A stretch of 64,000 nucleotides of DNA from Ipomoea triloba (GCF_003576645.1 NC_044920.1:19351100-19415099); one strand, 5' to 3'; shown: positions 47,601 to 59,720, numbered from the stretch's first letter. The notes: generated by a model from the letters alone, not told the origin. Made by a program: numbers and translations.

Positions 47601-50600
47601 CACGGACATATGAAGATTGAGTGTTTTGCAGATGCAGACTATGCAGGGTCAAAGGAGAATCGGAGATCTACAACTGGATTTTGTGTCTTCTTTGGTGGGA
47701 ACTTGATCTCATGGAAAAGCAAGAAGCAGAATGTTGTGTCACGGTCGAGTGCAGAGTCAGAATATAGAGCAATGGCTCAAGCAACCTGTGAAATCTTGTG
47801 GATATATCACATTCTGAATGAAATAGGACTCAAGGCTCCTATTCCTGCGAAGCTATGGTGTGACAATCAAGCGGCTCTCCACATTGCAGCCAATCTTGTT
47901 TTCCATGAACGAACCAAGCACATCGAAGTTGATTGTCACTTCATTCGTGAAAAGATACAACGAGGCTTAATCTCTACAGGGTTTGTGAAGACAGGAGAAC
48001 AATTAGGAGATCTTTTTACAAAAGCCATGAATGGGCCTCGAGTAGATTACTTGTGTAACAAGTTGGGCATGATCAATATCTACGCTCCAACTTGAGGGGG
48101 AGTGTTAGACATTATATGGTAGAAATATATTCAATATGATCTTAGGGATTATGTACATATTCTTAGAGATTTATTTCCTATACTTACCTTAGTTAGTATT
48201 GTATAGTCTTGTATAAATAGGTGTTATGCCTTTGATTAATATATGAAAATATGGAGTTCTCCATTCAACACACATAATCAACATGTGATATTTCAAAAGA
48301 GGAATTTTGGATATAATTTTGCCTTTAAAGACCATACTTCTATAATATTGTGAGTCAATACTAGTGAGGTATTAGAATTGGTTTGACCCATGCCAACTTA
48401 TACTCAAGATTAGTTGTTCTTTTTAAGATTGTCTTGAATCTTTCTTCTGCTTAATTTAGATAAGTATTTGATGTCCTTTTTAACTTCCATTTTATTCAAT
48501 TTTTTTATATTCCAATTTTAGATTACCGGTGGGACCTGTTGCGTCATTTTCAGGGGCCTTAAGAGTCCTATAATCTACCAAGGGAAGGAAGTGGATTCCA
48601 TGATTCTTGACGATGGTATGCCAACCTATTGTTTATTTTTACCTTGCTATGTCTTCAAACAAGTTACTGATATCCCATCTTTGTTTTCACTATTTTCATC
48701 TAGTTGGTCCATCAAACAAGATGGTACGATATTTTACTAAAGTTACACACAAGTAGGGTAGACATCAGTTTAAAACTAATTAAGAAATATTTTAGTTGCT
48801 TGAAAATTTTGGCAAATCGAAAAGCCGAACCTAAAATTAAGTTCATTGGTCTGAGGAATTTTTGGTTCAGGTTGATGAAATCTGAATTTGGTGGTTTGAT
48901 AGAAAGAAACTGACAGTTTAAGTACATAAACTGATAAGCTACAACAGAAAAATGTAGAACCATTCAGATATAAAATAGTAGTACAGCTCAGAAGAGCCAA
49001 TCTACCTAATTCTGGGAACTTATAGTCTTATACATTAATTTATGGATCTTTTTGTATCTCATCCAGTGAGAAACCTGAAATATTGACAATGGTCAGATTT
49101 TATTATCCAATGATTTTTTTCAGTAGTAGTATGATAAAGAGATTATACAATATTACTTCTAGAAGTAATTTTGACATTAAATAGCTGTAACAAGATAGTA
49201 GGTTATGGAACCAGGAACCAAGAGAGTCAGTACTCAGTAGGAAGTGTGTGTGATGTGTACATATATGCATATATTTTGGGTTTTTGCTGAATTTTAGTTC
49301 CAGAATGAATCAAATCATTTTGTAACTTTGGGTTCAGGTGCTGAATTTAAATCTGCAATTCTTTCTCAGATTTTGGGTCACCCCTACGTGTAAACATATG
49401 GATATGTATATGCTAGTTCTATAGATATCTTATAGGCTTTGTGAAGTGAAAGATCTATTAATACCCTAAGAATAGTAAACTATTAATGCTATATCTCAGC
49501 TTCCAAGTAATGATTTATAAATGTGGTAAACTGAATTAGCTAATATTCACTTCAATATAAAAGCTATTTCATGTTTCAGAACTTAGCTTTGATTCCTTCT
49601 ATTGTTTTGTTGTTCCTTCCAAAGCCCTTTATCATATGAACAATTTTAAATTGAGTCCTTGACTATCAATTTGAGCAAACTTTGTTCATGGCTACAATGG
49701 CATTTTCCCATTTTGTTTTGATGTTAGATTTTTTATTAAATATGGATGGTGAGCAAACTTTGTTCATGGCTACAATGGCATTTTCCCATTTTGTTTTGAT
49801 GTTAGATTTTTTATTAAATATGGATGGTGAGTGGCACACGCCAAATTTCACTAGAATCAATCTCACTTTTTGTTCTTTGACTATAGTGACATTTTTAGAT
49901 TTAGTCATTGACTATCATTTTGGGTGGGGTTGGTCCAATGGTTAGCTTTTTTGGCAAATCGGGCAGGAGAAAGTTACATGCCATTCATGAACCATGAAAG
50001 TGAGTGCTTGCATAACATACTTCTCAGGAACTTTCCCCATGGGTCCCTAAATTTACAACTAAAAGCCCTAATCTTCTTAATTTTCTTTTAATGTCAATTT
50101 TTTAGATTTACGTATATGGAAATACTAGAATAAATAAATAATAATAATAACAACTTAAAATCCATTTTTTACATATTGCAAACTTTGGCCATGAAAATTA
50201 TGAAGCACTGTTGTGCTTCCGTGGTGGAAACTGAGAGAGGTCACTGAAATAGGAATCATCTTTGGCACACTGGAATATTGTGTTCGGACTATGGGAAATA
50301 GCTTACGACATGGGACTTCCAGATCTGTTGCAATGTGGACTGGGCACTCATAGTATTTCTCAACAGAGATGGTGGCTTTTGCTCTAGTCTCTATCACGTC
50401 AGTGGTGATTGTTATATGACTGACTTCTTAGATTTCACTATAGAAGCACAAAGATGGTTCATTCTGATTCTAGGCTTTTAGCCTTCTCTAGACTCCTGGG
50501 TGACATTTGACATTTTCTGTCCGGATTTGACAAAAATGCAAACCATTAGAACAAATCTAATCAAATTGATAGTCCAAGATTAAATGTGGAAATATCACTA

Positions 50601-53600
50601 TAGTTGAGAGATCAAAAGTAGTAGTAATTCTTGTGAAATGTCATATTTACCCTCGAGTTTTGTGGTATGTGTAGTTTACTGTCCATATTTAACTGATCAC
50701 CTTGTGTGAGGACAAAATGTGGAAATATCACTGTAGTTGCTAATTTTGTTTTGTCAAGTTGTACTAATTGTGGAAATACCACTGTGCTTGAGGAGCTAAA
50801 TATCGTATTGATTATTTATTTATTTACATATTATTCTGATTCATATTACGTAAAACTTTCTTTTAGTTATAATTATAAATGAGGCTATCAAAAGTGTTAA
50901 ACTTGATTTTCATATATGTGCCTGTTATGAACTCGCATCACAGGCAAGGATGAGGGACAAAAAGAACTGCTGAAAAATAAAGTTGGGTTTGCTTGAGACC
51001 CAAAACTAGTAAACTACCTGATTCCCATCTTGGTATTATTATAAATAATTCTCCCTTGTACTGGACAATACAAGGATTCCAAAACTAATTTGATGACTAA
51101 ATATACAAAGATTTCAAAACTAATTCTATGACTGAAACTTAACTAATAAACTAGATAACTTTCTAATAATCCCCAACTTACTAAACTATCTAATATTAGT
51201 AAAATAGGACTTATAGAAATTCCTAAATTTCTGATGTATTCCTGCAAGAGTATGCCATAGCCCTAGAATGCATTCTTACTCTCCTTTGGGACATCAAACT
51301 TGTCCTCAAGCTTGAAATTAGGAAACTTCACCTGGAAATCTGAAAATCCTCCAACACTTCCCATGACGAGTCCTCGTCAGGTAGTCCAACCAAACCAACT
51401 AGAGCCTCCTTATCCTCTGAGCATGGTTCTGAAATAGAAACGTTACTAGCTAGAAGCATGTGTTAAATCAGCAAGAATTTCAACATCTTCACCCAACCTT
51501 AGAAAGACCAGATAATCCTGATCCTTGTTAAGAGTTGTGTGGAAGAAATAGCAGTAGTCCAGTGGGTTAAGGGCAAGACTGATAGAGGTGTAAGAGTTGC
51601 TGCACTCCTCAGTTGCAGGAAGGGATAACAATTTCTTCAATTTGTTGGAGAAGAAGATACACATTGTGGTTGGCTTGCATGGTAAAACTTGCATCCAATA
51701 GAAGAGTAGTATATTTATCAGAGGGTTGTTTGACCAGTGGTGAACTAGAACTTCCAGGATTCTCCATGGTCAATTCAAAGCAAAAATAGCTTTTGCTATT
51801 GAATAGTTCTTGCAGGTATTATGAAAATATTTCACTAGAGATCTTTCCTGTGCAACCTGTCCGAATCCACTCCCTGAACAGAGATGCAAATGCCCCATGC
51901 ATTCCAAATTTCCCATCTTTATTGTATTTAAAATAGCCTTGTATTCATCTTCAGATAAATGAGAAGAGAACCAGGAAACTATACACTCCAACAACCCAAG
52001 TGGCATCATAAGCAGCCTGGTGTATAGTGGAATATTAGGAAACTCCTAGTAGGCTGGACTTAGTTTCCTATTCCTATTAGGGTTTCCTATTCCTATTATG
52101 GTAGATTTGGTAGGTAGTTTAGTATATATAGAGGCATAGAGAACAACCCTACTGTACTCTTTCATTATAATACATTCATATATTCTATTATTATCTGGTT
52201 TTCTTACATACTTTGCTTCCGCTAACTGGCGGGTGGTTGTTATTCTTCACCCGCCAGGTCTTTCAATCCCTCAATTTCAACATGGTATCAGAGCCTAAAC
52301 CCTAAAACAAACCCTAGACAAAACCCTAGTTGTTCAGCCACGCGCCACCGCCGTCGCCAGGGAAGTCCATAGTTTTCCGGCCAGATCTCTCCTCCAATCT
52401 CCGAGCAAGACGCTACTGCCACCATTGGTTTCGTATTGACGAGACGCTCTTGATTGTGTTTTCATATCCTTCGTTGGTCGCCGGTCAACGACCAGTCAAC
52501 GCTGGTCAACAGTCAACTCCGGTCAACCTCCCCGGTCAACGTCTCCAACCACCCCTTGAGATTGCTGTTTTGGCCTTCTTTCGACTTTTTGGTGAAATTT
52601 GAAAGCTTCTTTGGGTTTGTTGCCGAACTTCTTCCCATGGTGTTTGTGTTTTTGGTATAACCGTGCTATTCCTTTATCTCCGATATGCCTTATCCCATGG
52701 ATGTTAAGGTTCAGCACTACTATAAAAGCCTTTGATTATTTCCCATGTTTCAAGTAAGCCGTAAGGGGGAGTATGACTATCTATAATCAAACGGGCTTAG
52801 GGTGGCACTACGAGTGGTATCCGTAGGAATTGGTAGCATCCAAGCTTGTGTTTCAGGGGGAGTATCATATCCCAAGCTTGTTCGGTCTACGCAAGTAACG
52901 TCAACTTTGATGCTCTTGTTGAGAGACCGGAATGTGAGAGAAAAGGGCTACCTGGAAGAGGGCTACCCGGTGCTTGATAAGGTTCAAAGGAAACCGAGAA
53001 GAGTTCAGAGTGAAAGCTATCCAGAGTGAAGCCATCCACGCATCCGGTGTTGGCCTAGCAGAGGGGCGACCTAGAAGAGGGCTACCTGGTGCTTGATAAG
53101 GTCCGGAGTGAAGCCATCCAAAGGAGAAAAAGGCTACCTGGTCCCGAGAAGTGTCCGGAGTGTGAGCCGTCTGGAGTAAGCCACCATAGACGTCGGCTTC
53201 TCAAGCAGTGGACAATGATACGATCCCATATTGACTCCACAAGAAATTGGATCATTACCTAATATATAATATTAGGGTAGTTGCTTTNGTTTCCTATTCC
53301 TATTATGGTAGATTTGGTAGGTAGTTTAGTATATATAGAGGCATAGAGAACAACCCTACTGTACTCTTTCATTATAATACATTCATATATTCTATTATTC
53401 TCTGGTTTTCTTACATACTTTGCTTCCGCTAACTGGCGGGTGGTTGTTATTCTCCACCTGCCAGGTCTTTCAATCCCTCAATTTCAACATATATATACAA
53501 CCAGTGTTATCAAGGCGTCGCCTAGGTGACGCCTAGTCGACGCCTAGGCGTCCGGGCGGTCGAGAACGACCGCCTAATCTGCTTGCCTCGCCTAGAAAAA

Positions 53601-56600
53601 ACGACCGGCGAAGTCGCCGGAAACCACCGCACGTGCCGGCGCGTGACGGCGGAGCAGCTCGGAGACGGTGGCGCGTGAGCTCTCCGATGGCGACCGGACT
53701 CCTTGCCGTGGCGTCGCCGCCGCTCCCTGAACCCAGCCCAGGCACTGACTTGCTCCATTAATAGGTTAAAGGTTGAAAATATTCATATTTGGTCTGATAT
53801 TTATATATATACACATAGGCATAGAAAGGAAAGACTCTTGAGCTGTCCAATACACTGCAAGTCTCAAGGAACAAGTCTCAAGGAACAAGTTTCAAGGAAC
53901 CTTGAGATGCCCAATACCATAAGTCCCAAGAATATTAATCTAATATTTGATATTTAATATTAATTGGTTTATATATATATATATATAAAACTCGTCGCCT
54001 AGGCGTCGACTAGGCGGTCGCCTAGTCGACTAGTCGACTAGGCGATCGACAGCATCTCGCCTAGAAAGTCCGCCTTGATAACTATGTATACAACCATATT
54101 TGCAATCCATAGCTGCAGCTTTTACTAATCAATGAAATAACATCTTTTTCAAGAATAATCAATCATTTGTTGTTCAACCCTACAATGAACTCTAGTTCCT
54201 GAAAAGGAATTTCTACAAAATTGCATTATGGTCCCTCTTAAAGGATAGAGTAGTCCATCAATTTTACTTTCCCGGATTAGATGTTCGTAGAGAAGAGACA
54301 AACTGACCTCAACAATATTTGCTAGGAAGGGGTAAAATAATTTATCCAGTGCACAGTTCATCAGAGGATAAATTGTTGAAAAGTGGAGGGAGCATTTGTA
54401 AGCCTTTTGGCAGCACCAAAAATCCAAAGTGGCTGTGGTGAGTATGAAGAACTGCTTGGTTGGGTATAGGTTGAATAGAGTGTAAAGTGTATAGATGTAA
54501 ACTTCCGGGGCTTTTCTCCTGACCACAATACCTCCTTCTTGTTCAAGGAAAATTGCATTGTTAAAGCATTGAAATCCCACCAAATAGGTCCCAAAGTGCC
54601 AAACCATTTAATGCCAAGAACAATATCAAACTGGACAAGTGAAATCAAGAATAGAGTGACAAGGAAAGAATTGTTGTCTTGGTGGATCAAAACTTGTTCA
54701 CAAGATCCTGAACTTGGCAAGTGGTCACCAGTTGTAACAGTCACCTTCCTACTCGGCAGTGGGCATGTTGGCAACTCCAACTTGTGTTGTGGATGCGTCA
54801 ATGAAGTTGTGTTACTTGAGTCAATCAGCAACAGTTACCCTAATCTTCATAATCTTCCTTGTGTGGTTCTCAATGATTGCGTGCAAGGATATTCCTGCCA
54901 TATTCAGTTCCGCTTCTTCAGGGACAAAAGCCTTGACATCCTTGTTGAGGCCCAAGATGCAAAAAAGATGTTTTCAACGATGATTGTGGTGCTATGTTTT
55001 GCCATAGTTAATGCAAATACCTTTAGATTTCCTGTTTTGTTGCTTGGTTAGGGACAACCGTCGAATGGGAGGAACTTCAAAGGCTATCTTTATGGTAGCC
55101 TAAGGCCATGAGTTTGGGATGGTCACTTAGTTGCTCCTGGTTGAAGGTGGAAGAGGAATGGGAGGCTGCTTAGATTACCCAGATTGCAGCAACTGAATTT
55201 TGTGATAAAAATCCCTTGAGGTATATGATTACCTTAGTCATATTGAAGGTTGCCAATTCAACTTTGGCATGAATCCGTGTGTGGGCATTGCAAAAGTATG
55301 ATTCACAGCAATGGAGCCAGATGAGAGGGTCCTCCGTGCCCCTGAGAAAGTAGGAAATTCCATTTGGGTATAGTGAGGACTGCAAAATGAAAGCGTCAAT
55401 AGTGCGAGGTGTGGCATCATCCGTTGTTGGTTGGATGGAGGAGGGATGGGACTATGGGGTGGTGTCTTGATTTTGGATGTAGGTCGTGATGACCTATTTT
55501 ATCTCCTTAACCGACTCAAAAAGGTTGTGAAAGTCCTCTTTGGAAACTGTCATATGTGAAGAGTGATCGCCAGTGATGCTGGCAATAGAGCCAATGTTAT
55601 GGGCTCACGTCACACGATGAAAAGAACAATTGCTGAAAAATAAAGTTTGGTTTGCTTGATATCCAAAACTCTCTGATTTCCAAGAGGGGGTTAAATTTTG
55701 GCTTGATGTTATTATTACTAGTTTTCCCTTTGATAGGGCAATACAAGGATTCCAAAACTAATTCAATATTTCAATGACTAAAATACAAAGATTCTGAAAA
55801 TCATTGTATATTTGTATGAGTAAAACTGATCTAATAAACTAAATAACTTTCTAATAATCTCTAACTTATTAAATTGTCTAATAGTAATAAAATAGGACTC
55901 ATTGAAATGTCCTTGGATTATTGATGTATTCCTGTGAGAGTATCCACAAAAAGCATCACTGCCCCACTTTGCCTTGTTTAGTATTGTGTTTCAATGAATT
56001 CCAATGATTTTTTCCATCTATATGATTGTATTGATTAGCTCTCTTTTCTTTCCATCTATATGATTGTATTGATAAGCTCTCTTCTCTCTTTTTTTTTTTT
56101 TTTTGCTTCACATCAACAGTCATCAAGGATTTGAAAGTTCAGGATAGGAAGACCGCTAATTTCATGCATAATATGAATAGTCCTTGGGAAAAACCACTTG
56201 AAGTATTCAAGGAGCCATATCTCTGCTTTCCCTTGAGAAATTTATTTCTTTATTTTCCAGGTATAGATTTCTCTGGGTCCCTGTAATTTCGTTTCCCCAA
56301 TGTCATGAAGAACCATAGGGATCTAATGGCTAAAACATTGACAACTACAACGTAAACGACAAATAATTTATTATCTATTTAGGCTTGGTGTAATCTGTGT
56401 TAATATTGTCTTTTACTTGAACAAAAGGAAAAGAAATAATCTTTTGTATTGCTCTCCTTGTAGGTTGTATTTCAGTTGATGAGAAAGGAAATCGCGTTTT
56501 CGTTTCTGACAGTAATCACCATCGGATCATTGTATTCGATGCTAATGGAGAAATTCTAGACTGTGTATGCATTTCACTTGCAGAATTGTTAAACTATATT

Positions 56601-58211
56601 ATTATTAATCAATAAAATGTTACAAAATTATCATAACTGAATAAGAGAAATAGTCTAATAGAAATATTGTTATTTAATTCAGATTGGTTCCTCTCCTGGT
56701 TTTGAAGATGGAGACTTTGAAAATGCGAAATTAATGCGCCCTGCAGCTTCGTTTTATCATGCTGCTGACAATTGCTTGTACATTGCGGACTCAGAGGTAC
56801 ATGCATGAAAGCTCTTCAGAGTTTTTATTTTCTATCAACAAAAGAGTGCTAGTTAAGTATTTGGCATGTCAGGTCAATCTTCTGGTCTTAACTGCCCTTA
56901 TTTATGTCTACTACATCTTTTACTGCAAGGGTGCAGTTATATTTATATCTCTTTACCTTTTTCCTTTTTCCTTCCTGTTTTGCCCCTTTGTTCAATTTTC
57001 TTTTGGCTTCAGTTCTCATACTAGTATTCAGTATTTATTTTTGCTAAACTCTGCTCTTGGTGTGAAAGAACCATGCCATCAGGAGAGCTGATATGGAGAG
57101 GAGAATTCTAGATACATTGTATCCGGCAACGAACTCAAATATGGATTCCAATAGTTTATGGAGCTGGATTTTTGGCAAGCTTTGGAGCAGGAAGGATATA
57201 GAGGCTAAATCTGATGAATTTCCTCCAAAAACATTGCTATTCCCTTGGCATATTTCAAAATGCCAAAATGATCTCTTTGTTCTTAATCGCAAGTAAGACC
57301 TAGCATCTTTACCATGGTCTCGGAGCTTCACTCCCATTAGCTTCCCTAGAACTTAAACAAAACACTATGTCAGTAATTTTGTGGGACTATTTCACCTATT
57401 TAACAATTTGCGTGTGGGTCTTTCAAGCTAACCTTGCTAATTACTTTTTCATTACATTCTCTTTCTGAAATCAATTCAAGTTGTCAGGAGTTGTTTTGGT
57501 TGTGTTGAGTGCCTGGGAAAAAAACAGTATAAACATGAGATCTTTACCCTTTTTGACTCAAGAAAGGATGAATGACCTGCTAGGTTGTTGAGGGACATTA
57601 TAGCTTATACTACTGGGATCATTTTGCTAACTATCATTTATTAATTTATTTGCAGCTTGCAGACCTTATGGATCCTGGACTTGGCCTCAGGGGCTCTCCA
57701 AGAAATTGTGGAAGGTATGGAAGCCACTGCCAAGGCACTTCATTACTTGTTGCTTGTTACTATATCATCAACTACTTTCTATACACTGAAGGATTCTCGA
57801 ATATATCGGAGATCTGTGGGCATCTTATTCTGGAGAAGTCAAATATTCTTAAACAAATACCAAATGATTTGTTGAAGCAGCTAATGCATACTGATTGCTC
57901 ATTGGAGGGAATTCCATATGCTGATCTCATATCTTCCATTGCCACTTTTCAAGATGATCTAATCATTTGTAATACAGGTAGAAACAAGGATTCTAAGTGA
58001 ATATGAGTTTGTTATTTGCATATACTAGATTGATTGTTTGATAAGCTTGTCTTTGAAGTTGGTCAGGAGGTATTAAAGTTCAATAGCAAATCTGGGACTT
58101 TATCACCCTTCCAGTTCTCAAATTTTAGCATCCTTGGCCTTCCTTATTGGTTCTCATTTCCTATGGAGCGAGTATATGCTACGTAAGTTTAACGCATGGA
58201 TAGTTGTTTCC

Positions 58212-58252
<41 letters not shown>

Positions 58253-59396
58253 CCTGCATGATTATCTTATTATTCTATTGCATATCTGTTTTTAAAATTT
58301 GTATGTTGAATTGCAGTAAAGATGCACTATCAGGACTTCATGTTGATCATGCTGAACTTTTTAACTTGCTGCCAGGTTTTTACTTTCTATGATTTTACTC
58401 TTTTTATATTATTACAACTCACAATTTTTTCTACTGTAACATTAATGTGCTTCTTGATATCATGCTCTTCATAATTTCCACTTTGATGTATCAGTTTTAG
58501 GCTTATACTTTGGTTGTAAATTTAGGTAAAGTTGACATAAAATTGAGTATCGACATACCCGAGTCATTTGAGCTGGTGGAGCCCTTGAACGAAAGTTGCA
58601 TATGGCGCCAAGCTCGAGGAGCAGCAACAGTAGTCTCTGAAGCAGAGAGAATTTCTACTTCTGAAAAGGTTTCATATTCTCAGATAATCTCTGTTTTATC
58701 ATTTTCATGCATTAATTCGATATACCTCTCTTATTCGGGTTTTTAATGATTGATGGCCATATGCAGGTATGTGCTGCCCAACAATGGTACGATGAACTTG
58801 ACCACCGAACCTTCTGGGAATCGGAAGTAGAATCAAACAAAGAAGTACACAACTCAACCGAATCAAGCGTAGAAGTGCTTAGCTCAAGTCCTTCGGAAGT
58901 TGTGCCAGAAGGGAAAGTTCTCGTCGATTGCTGCATCAACACTAGTCCTGGTACAAGTGAGGTAGGGGTCCTACATCCATAATGCATGTATCCTCCATTT
59001 TCAATTCGAAGATGATTGAAAGAAACCACTTCATAAACAAACAGTACCATCCATATAAATATATAATTATCTAATAATGTTTCCTTTTAGGTCATTATCT
59101 CTGCTGCGCTGTATTTGAAGCTGAGGAAGACTGCAGATACCGGAATGGATAGTCGGGAGCAGAAGGCTGCCAAGATAGCGGATAGTTTGGACCCCACTAG
59201 AAGGGTAAGCAAAGATTTGCTTGTTTCATATCTGTTGGCATCAAAACGAGATTTGGAAGGCCTCGTTGTAACTCGACCTTTACAAGTGAGGCTCAAGTTT
59301 GAGTGCCCAAACCACCCAACATCAGAAGATAATTCCAAAGAAATTATCATGACTGATTCTTCTATAAATGTTAGTGTTTCTCTTTTCAACCCATAG
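41663..59396 (+). CDS. EMB1974: NHL-repeat protein, EMB1974-like, intact with giant introns
   Basis: Seventeen exons join without a phase error into a 776-residue frame: 41663-41735, 41834-41954, 42384-42472, 42895-43054, 43125-43266, 48522-48615, 56120-56260, 56464-56564, 56683-56796, 57069-57292, 57656-57714, 57792-57977, 58059-58182, 58317-58375, 58526-58668, 58767-58961 and 59091-59396 (TAG). The N-terminus (MGIPVALRLHCLKEIHRLL) looks like an organelle presequence. Residues about 95-230 resemble the thioredoxin-like part of NHLRC2-type proteins without CXXC. Residues about 274-360 are NHL repeats (NRVFVSDSNHHRIIVFD and CLYIADSENHAIRRAD). Length and content match the plant NHL protein whose Arabidopsis member I recall as EMB1974, needed for embryo development; the biochemical role is unclear. 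Introns 5 and 6 hold retrotransposons. Confidence 0.9.
43311..43478 (+). repeat. copia 5' LTR
   Basis: 168 bp, TG...CA. Contains TATAAATAGG (about 43420) as a probable promoter TATA box. Identical to the 3' LTR. Confidence 0.97.
44001..48095 (+). pseudogene. copia gag-pol, one in-frame stop
   Basis: A single frame of 1,365 codons carries, in order: gag with a CCHC zinc knuckle (CRYCQRPGHMKKDC, from codon 243), protease (WVIDSGATDHM, D at codon 327), integrase (HCRLGHPS..CESCQ zinc site, SDVWGP, FVDDYSR, NGVAERKN), reverse transcriptase (LDIKNAFLHGDL, VVYVDDIVITG) and RNase H (FADADYAGS, SRSSAESEYRA). It is interrupted only by TAG at 45183-45185 (codon 395), between protease and integrase. 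No frameshift was found. The stop is followed by ATC, not the known viral read-through context. All catalytic motifs otherwise look intact. Confidence 0.93.
48103..48270 (+). repeat. copia 3' LTR
   Basis: 168 bp, identical to the 5' LTR. It carries the element's transcription end signals in the sense orientation of the host gene. Confidence 0.97.
48616..50922. other. intron 6 of the NHL gene, left part
   Basis: Non-coding intron sequence. It contains a perfect 78-bp tandem duplication (49673-49828) and, around 50550-50790, dispersed GTGGAAATATCACT words typical of MITE debris. No exon found. Confidence 0.5.
49673..49828. repeat. perfect 78-bp tandem duplication
   Basis: GAGCAAACTTTGTTCATGGC and the following bases through ATATGGATGGT occur twice without a difference. 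Confidence 0.95.
50923..51257 (-). repeat. gypsy 3' LTR
   Basis: About 335 bp, partner of 55595-55948. The internal side (51258 on) reads AAGCTTGAGGACAAG on the minus strand, as upstream of many plant gypsy 3' LTRs. Confidence 0.8.
51258..52027 (-). other. gypsy internal region, unassigned
   Basis: Minus-strand open frames (51446-51694, 51770-52009) show no domain I can name. By position this is the 3' part of the gypsy element after deletion of most of pol. Confidence 0.4.
52028..53489 (+). mobile_element. coding-free copia-type LTR element nested in gypsy
   Basis: The left LTR (52028-52282) starts TGGAATATTAGG and ends CAATTTCAACA. It is followed by the primer-binding site TGGTATCAGAGCC. 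The right LTR is recognisable from 53289 to 53489, with about three differences in 200 bp. Its first part is missing at an undetermined base N (53288). The interior (about 1 kb) has no gag or pol. It contains a GC-rich leader and repeated GGCTACCTGGTGCTTGATAAGG words. A non-autonomous LTR element mobilised by a copia relative. The flanks TATAG and TATAT are a possible imperfect target duplication. Confidence 0.8.
53288..53288. other. undetermined base (N)
   Basis: The only ambiguous base in the window, located exactly where the right LTR of the nested element loses similarity to the left one. It probably marks an assembly join. Confidence 0.95.
53504..54086. mobile_element. MITE with GTTATCAAGGCG ends
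   Basis: Ends GTTATCAAGGCGTCGCCTAG and CGCCTTGATAAC are inverted repeats, with many CGCCTAG/CTAGGCG words just inside both ends. The element is flanked by a 10-bp direct repeat TATACAACCA (53494-53503, 54087-54096). CAAGTYTCAAGGAA is repeated in the interior. The structure suggests an hAT-type MITE. The open frames in the GC-rich left end are not genes. Confidence 0.7.
54150..54831 (-). pseudogene. gypsy protease and reverse-transcriptase remnant
   Basis: Minus strand: MLIDSSNT (protease active-site region, normally LIDSGST), VTVTTGDHLPSSGSCEQV, and DIVLGIKWFGTLGPI followed by NALTMQFS, typical of gypsy protease to reverse-transcriptase linkers. It jumps by deletion to LTNAPSTFQQ and a decayed DKLFYPFLANIVEV segment of the reverse transcriptase. 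Catalytic YVDD/FDDI is not intact. Confidence 0.85.
55170..55430 (-). pseudogene. gypsy gag remnant
   Basis: Minus-strand frames contain MEFPTFSGARRTLS and, shifted by one base, EDPLIWLHCCESYF and HAKVELATFNMT. These match plant gypsy gag (EFPxFSGxEDPLxWLxRxExxF). At least one frameshift separates them. Confidence 0.8.
55595..55948 (-). repeat. gypsy 5' LTR
   Basis: About 354 bp, the transcription-side LTR on the minus strand. It is followed inward by TTGGCTCTATTGCCAGC as a probable primer-binding region. Confidence 0.8.
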
Positions 59397-59720
59397 TTTC
59401 TTACAGTCAACTATATTACTTTTAGCATCCTTGTATTTCTATACTGTTGTAAAAATTTTGGTTTATTGGGGGTAGTGGACTTTGATGTAATCAGATCTTA
59501 CCTCTCATACTTCAAATTCACTGGTGCAAGAAGTTTTTATGGTATAGTTGGAGTTTTATTGAAAAAGAGAATTTTTCAGAGGACTGCTGTCTGCTGATTG
59601 AAATTATTATGCATTGAATACATTCGACTCATTGATTCAGATTTTATATTGTGAAAAATGCAATTTTGGTTCAATTTGTTTGAATATGATTCTCTTGATC
59701 CTCTATTGTCAAAAATTGTA

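Larger units (their letters stand above)
43311..48270 (+). mobile_element. full-length Ty1/copia retrotransposon in intron 5
   Basis: A 4,960-bp element with 168-bp LTRs starting TGTTAGACATTATATGG and ending CCATTCAACA. A 5-bp target duplication CACAT lies at 43306-43310 and 48271-48275. The primer-binding site TGGTATCAAGAGCCC directly follows the 5' LTR, complementary in style to initiator tRNA-Met. The polypurine tract GAGGGGGAG precedes the 3' LTR. The LTRs are identical by eye over all 168 bp, so the insertion is recent. It lies in the same orientation as the host gene, inside intron 5, which would be about 290 bp without it. Confidence 0.97.
50923..55948 (-). mobile_element. decayed Ty3/gypsy element in intron 6
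   Basis: Direct repeats at 50923-51257 and 55595-55948 are the LTRs of a minus-strand element; both begin TGTTATG on the plus strand and end GTATGCCA or GTATCCACA. Between them, read on the minus strand, come gag, protease and reverse transcriptase remnants. Most of pol is deleted, and a copia-type LTR element and a MITE are inserted (52028-54086). The LTRs differ at many sites with indels, so it is old. A target duplication is not visible. It lies antisense to the host gene. Confidence 0.85.

Noticed and set aside
49666..49945. Frames with a repeated peptide on both strands
   Set aside because: Product of the perfect 78-bp tandem duplication in an intron.
52330..53029. Open frames in the nested LTR element
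   Set aside because: No gag or pol motif and biased composition; better explained as leader and filler of a coding-free element.
53522..53758. Arg-rich minus-strand frames
   Set aside because: They fall in the GC-rich end of the GTTATCAAGGCG MITE.
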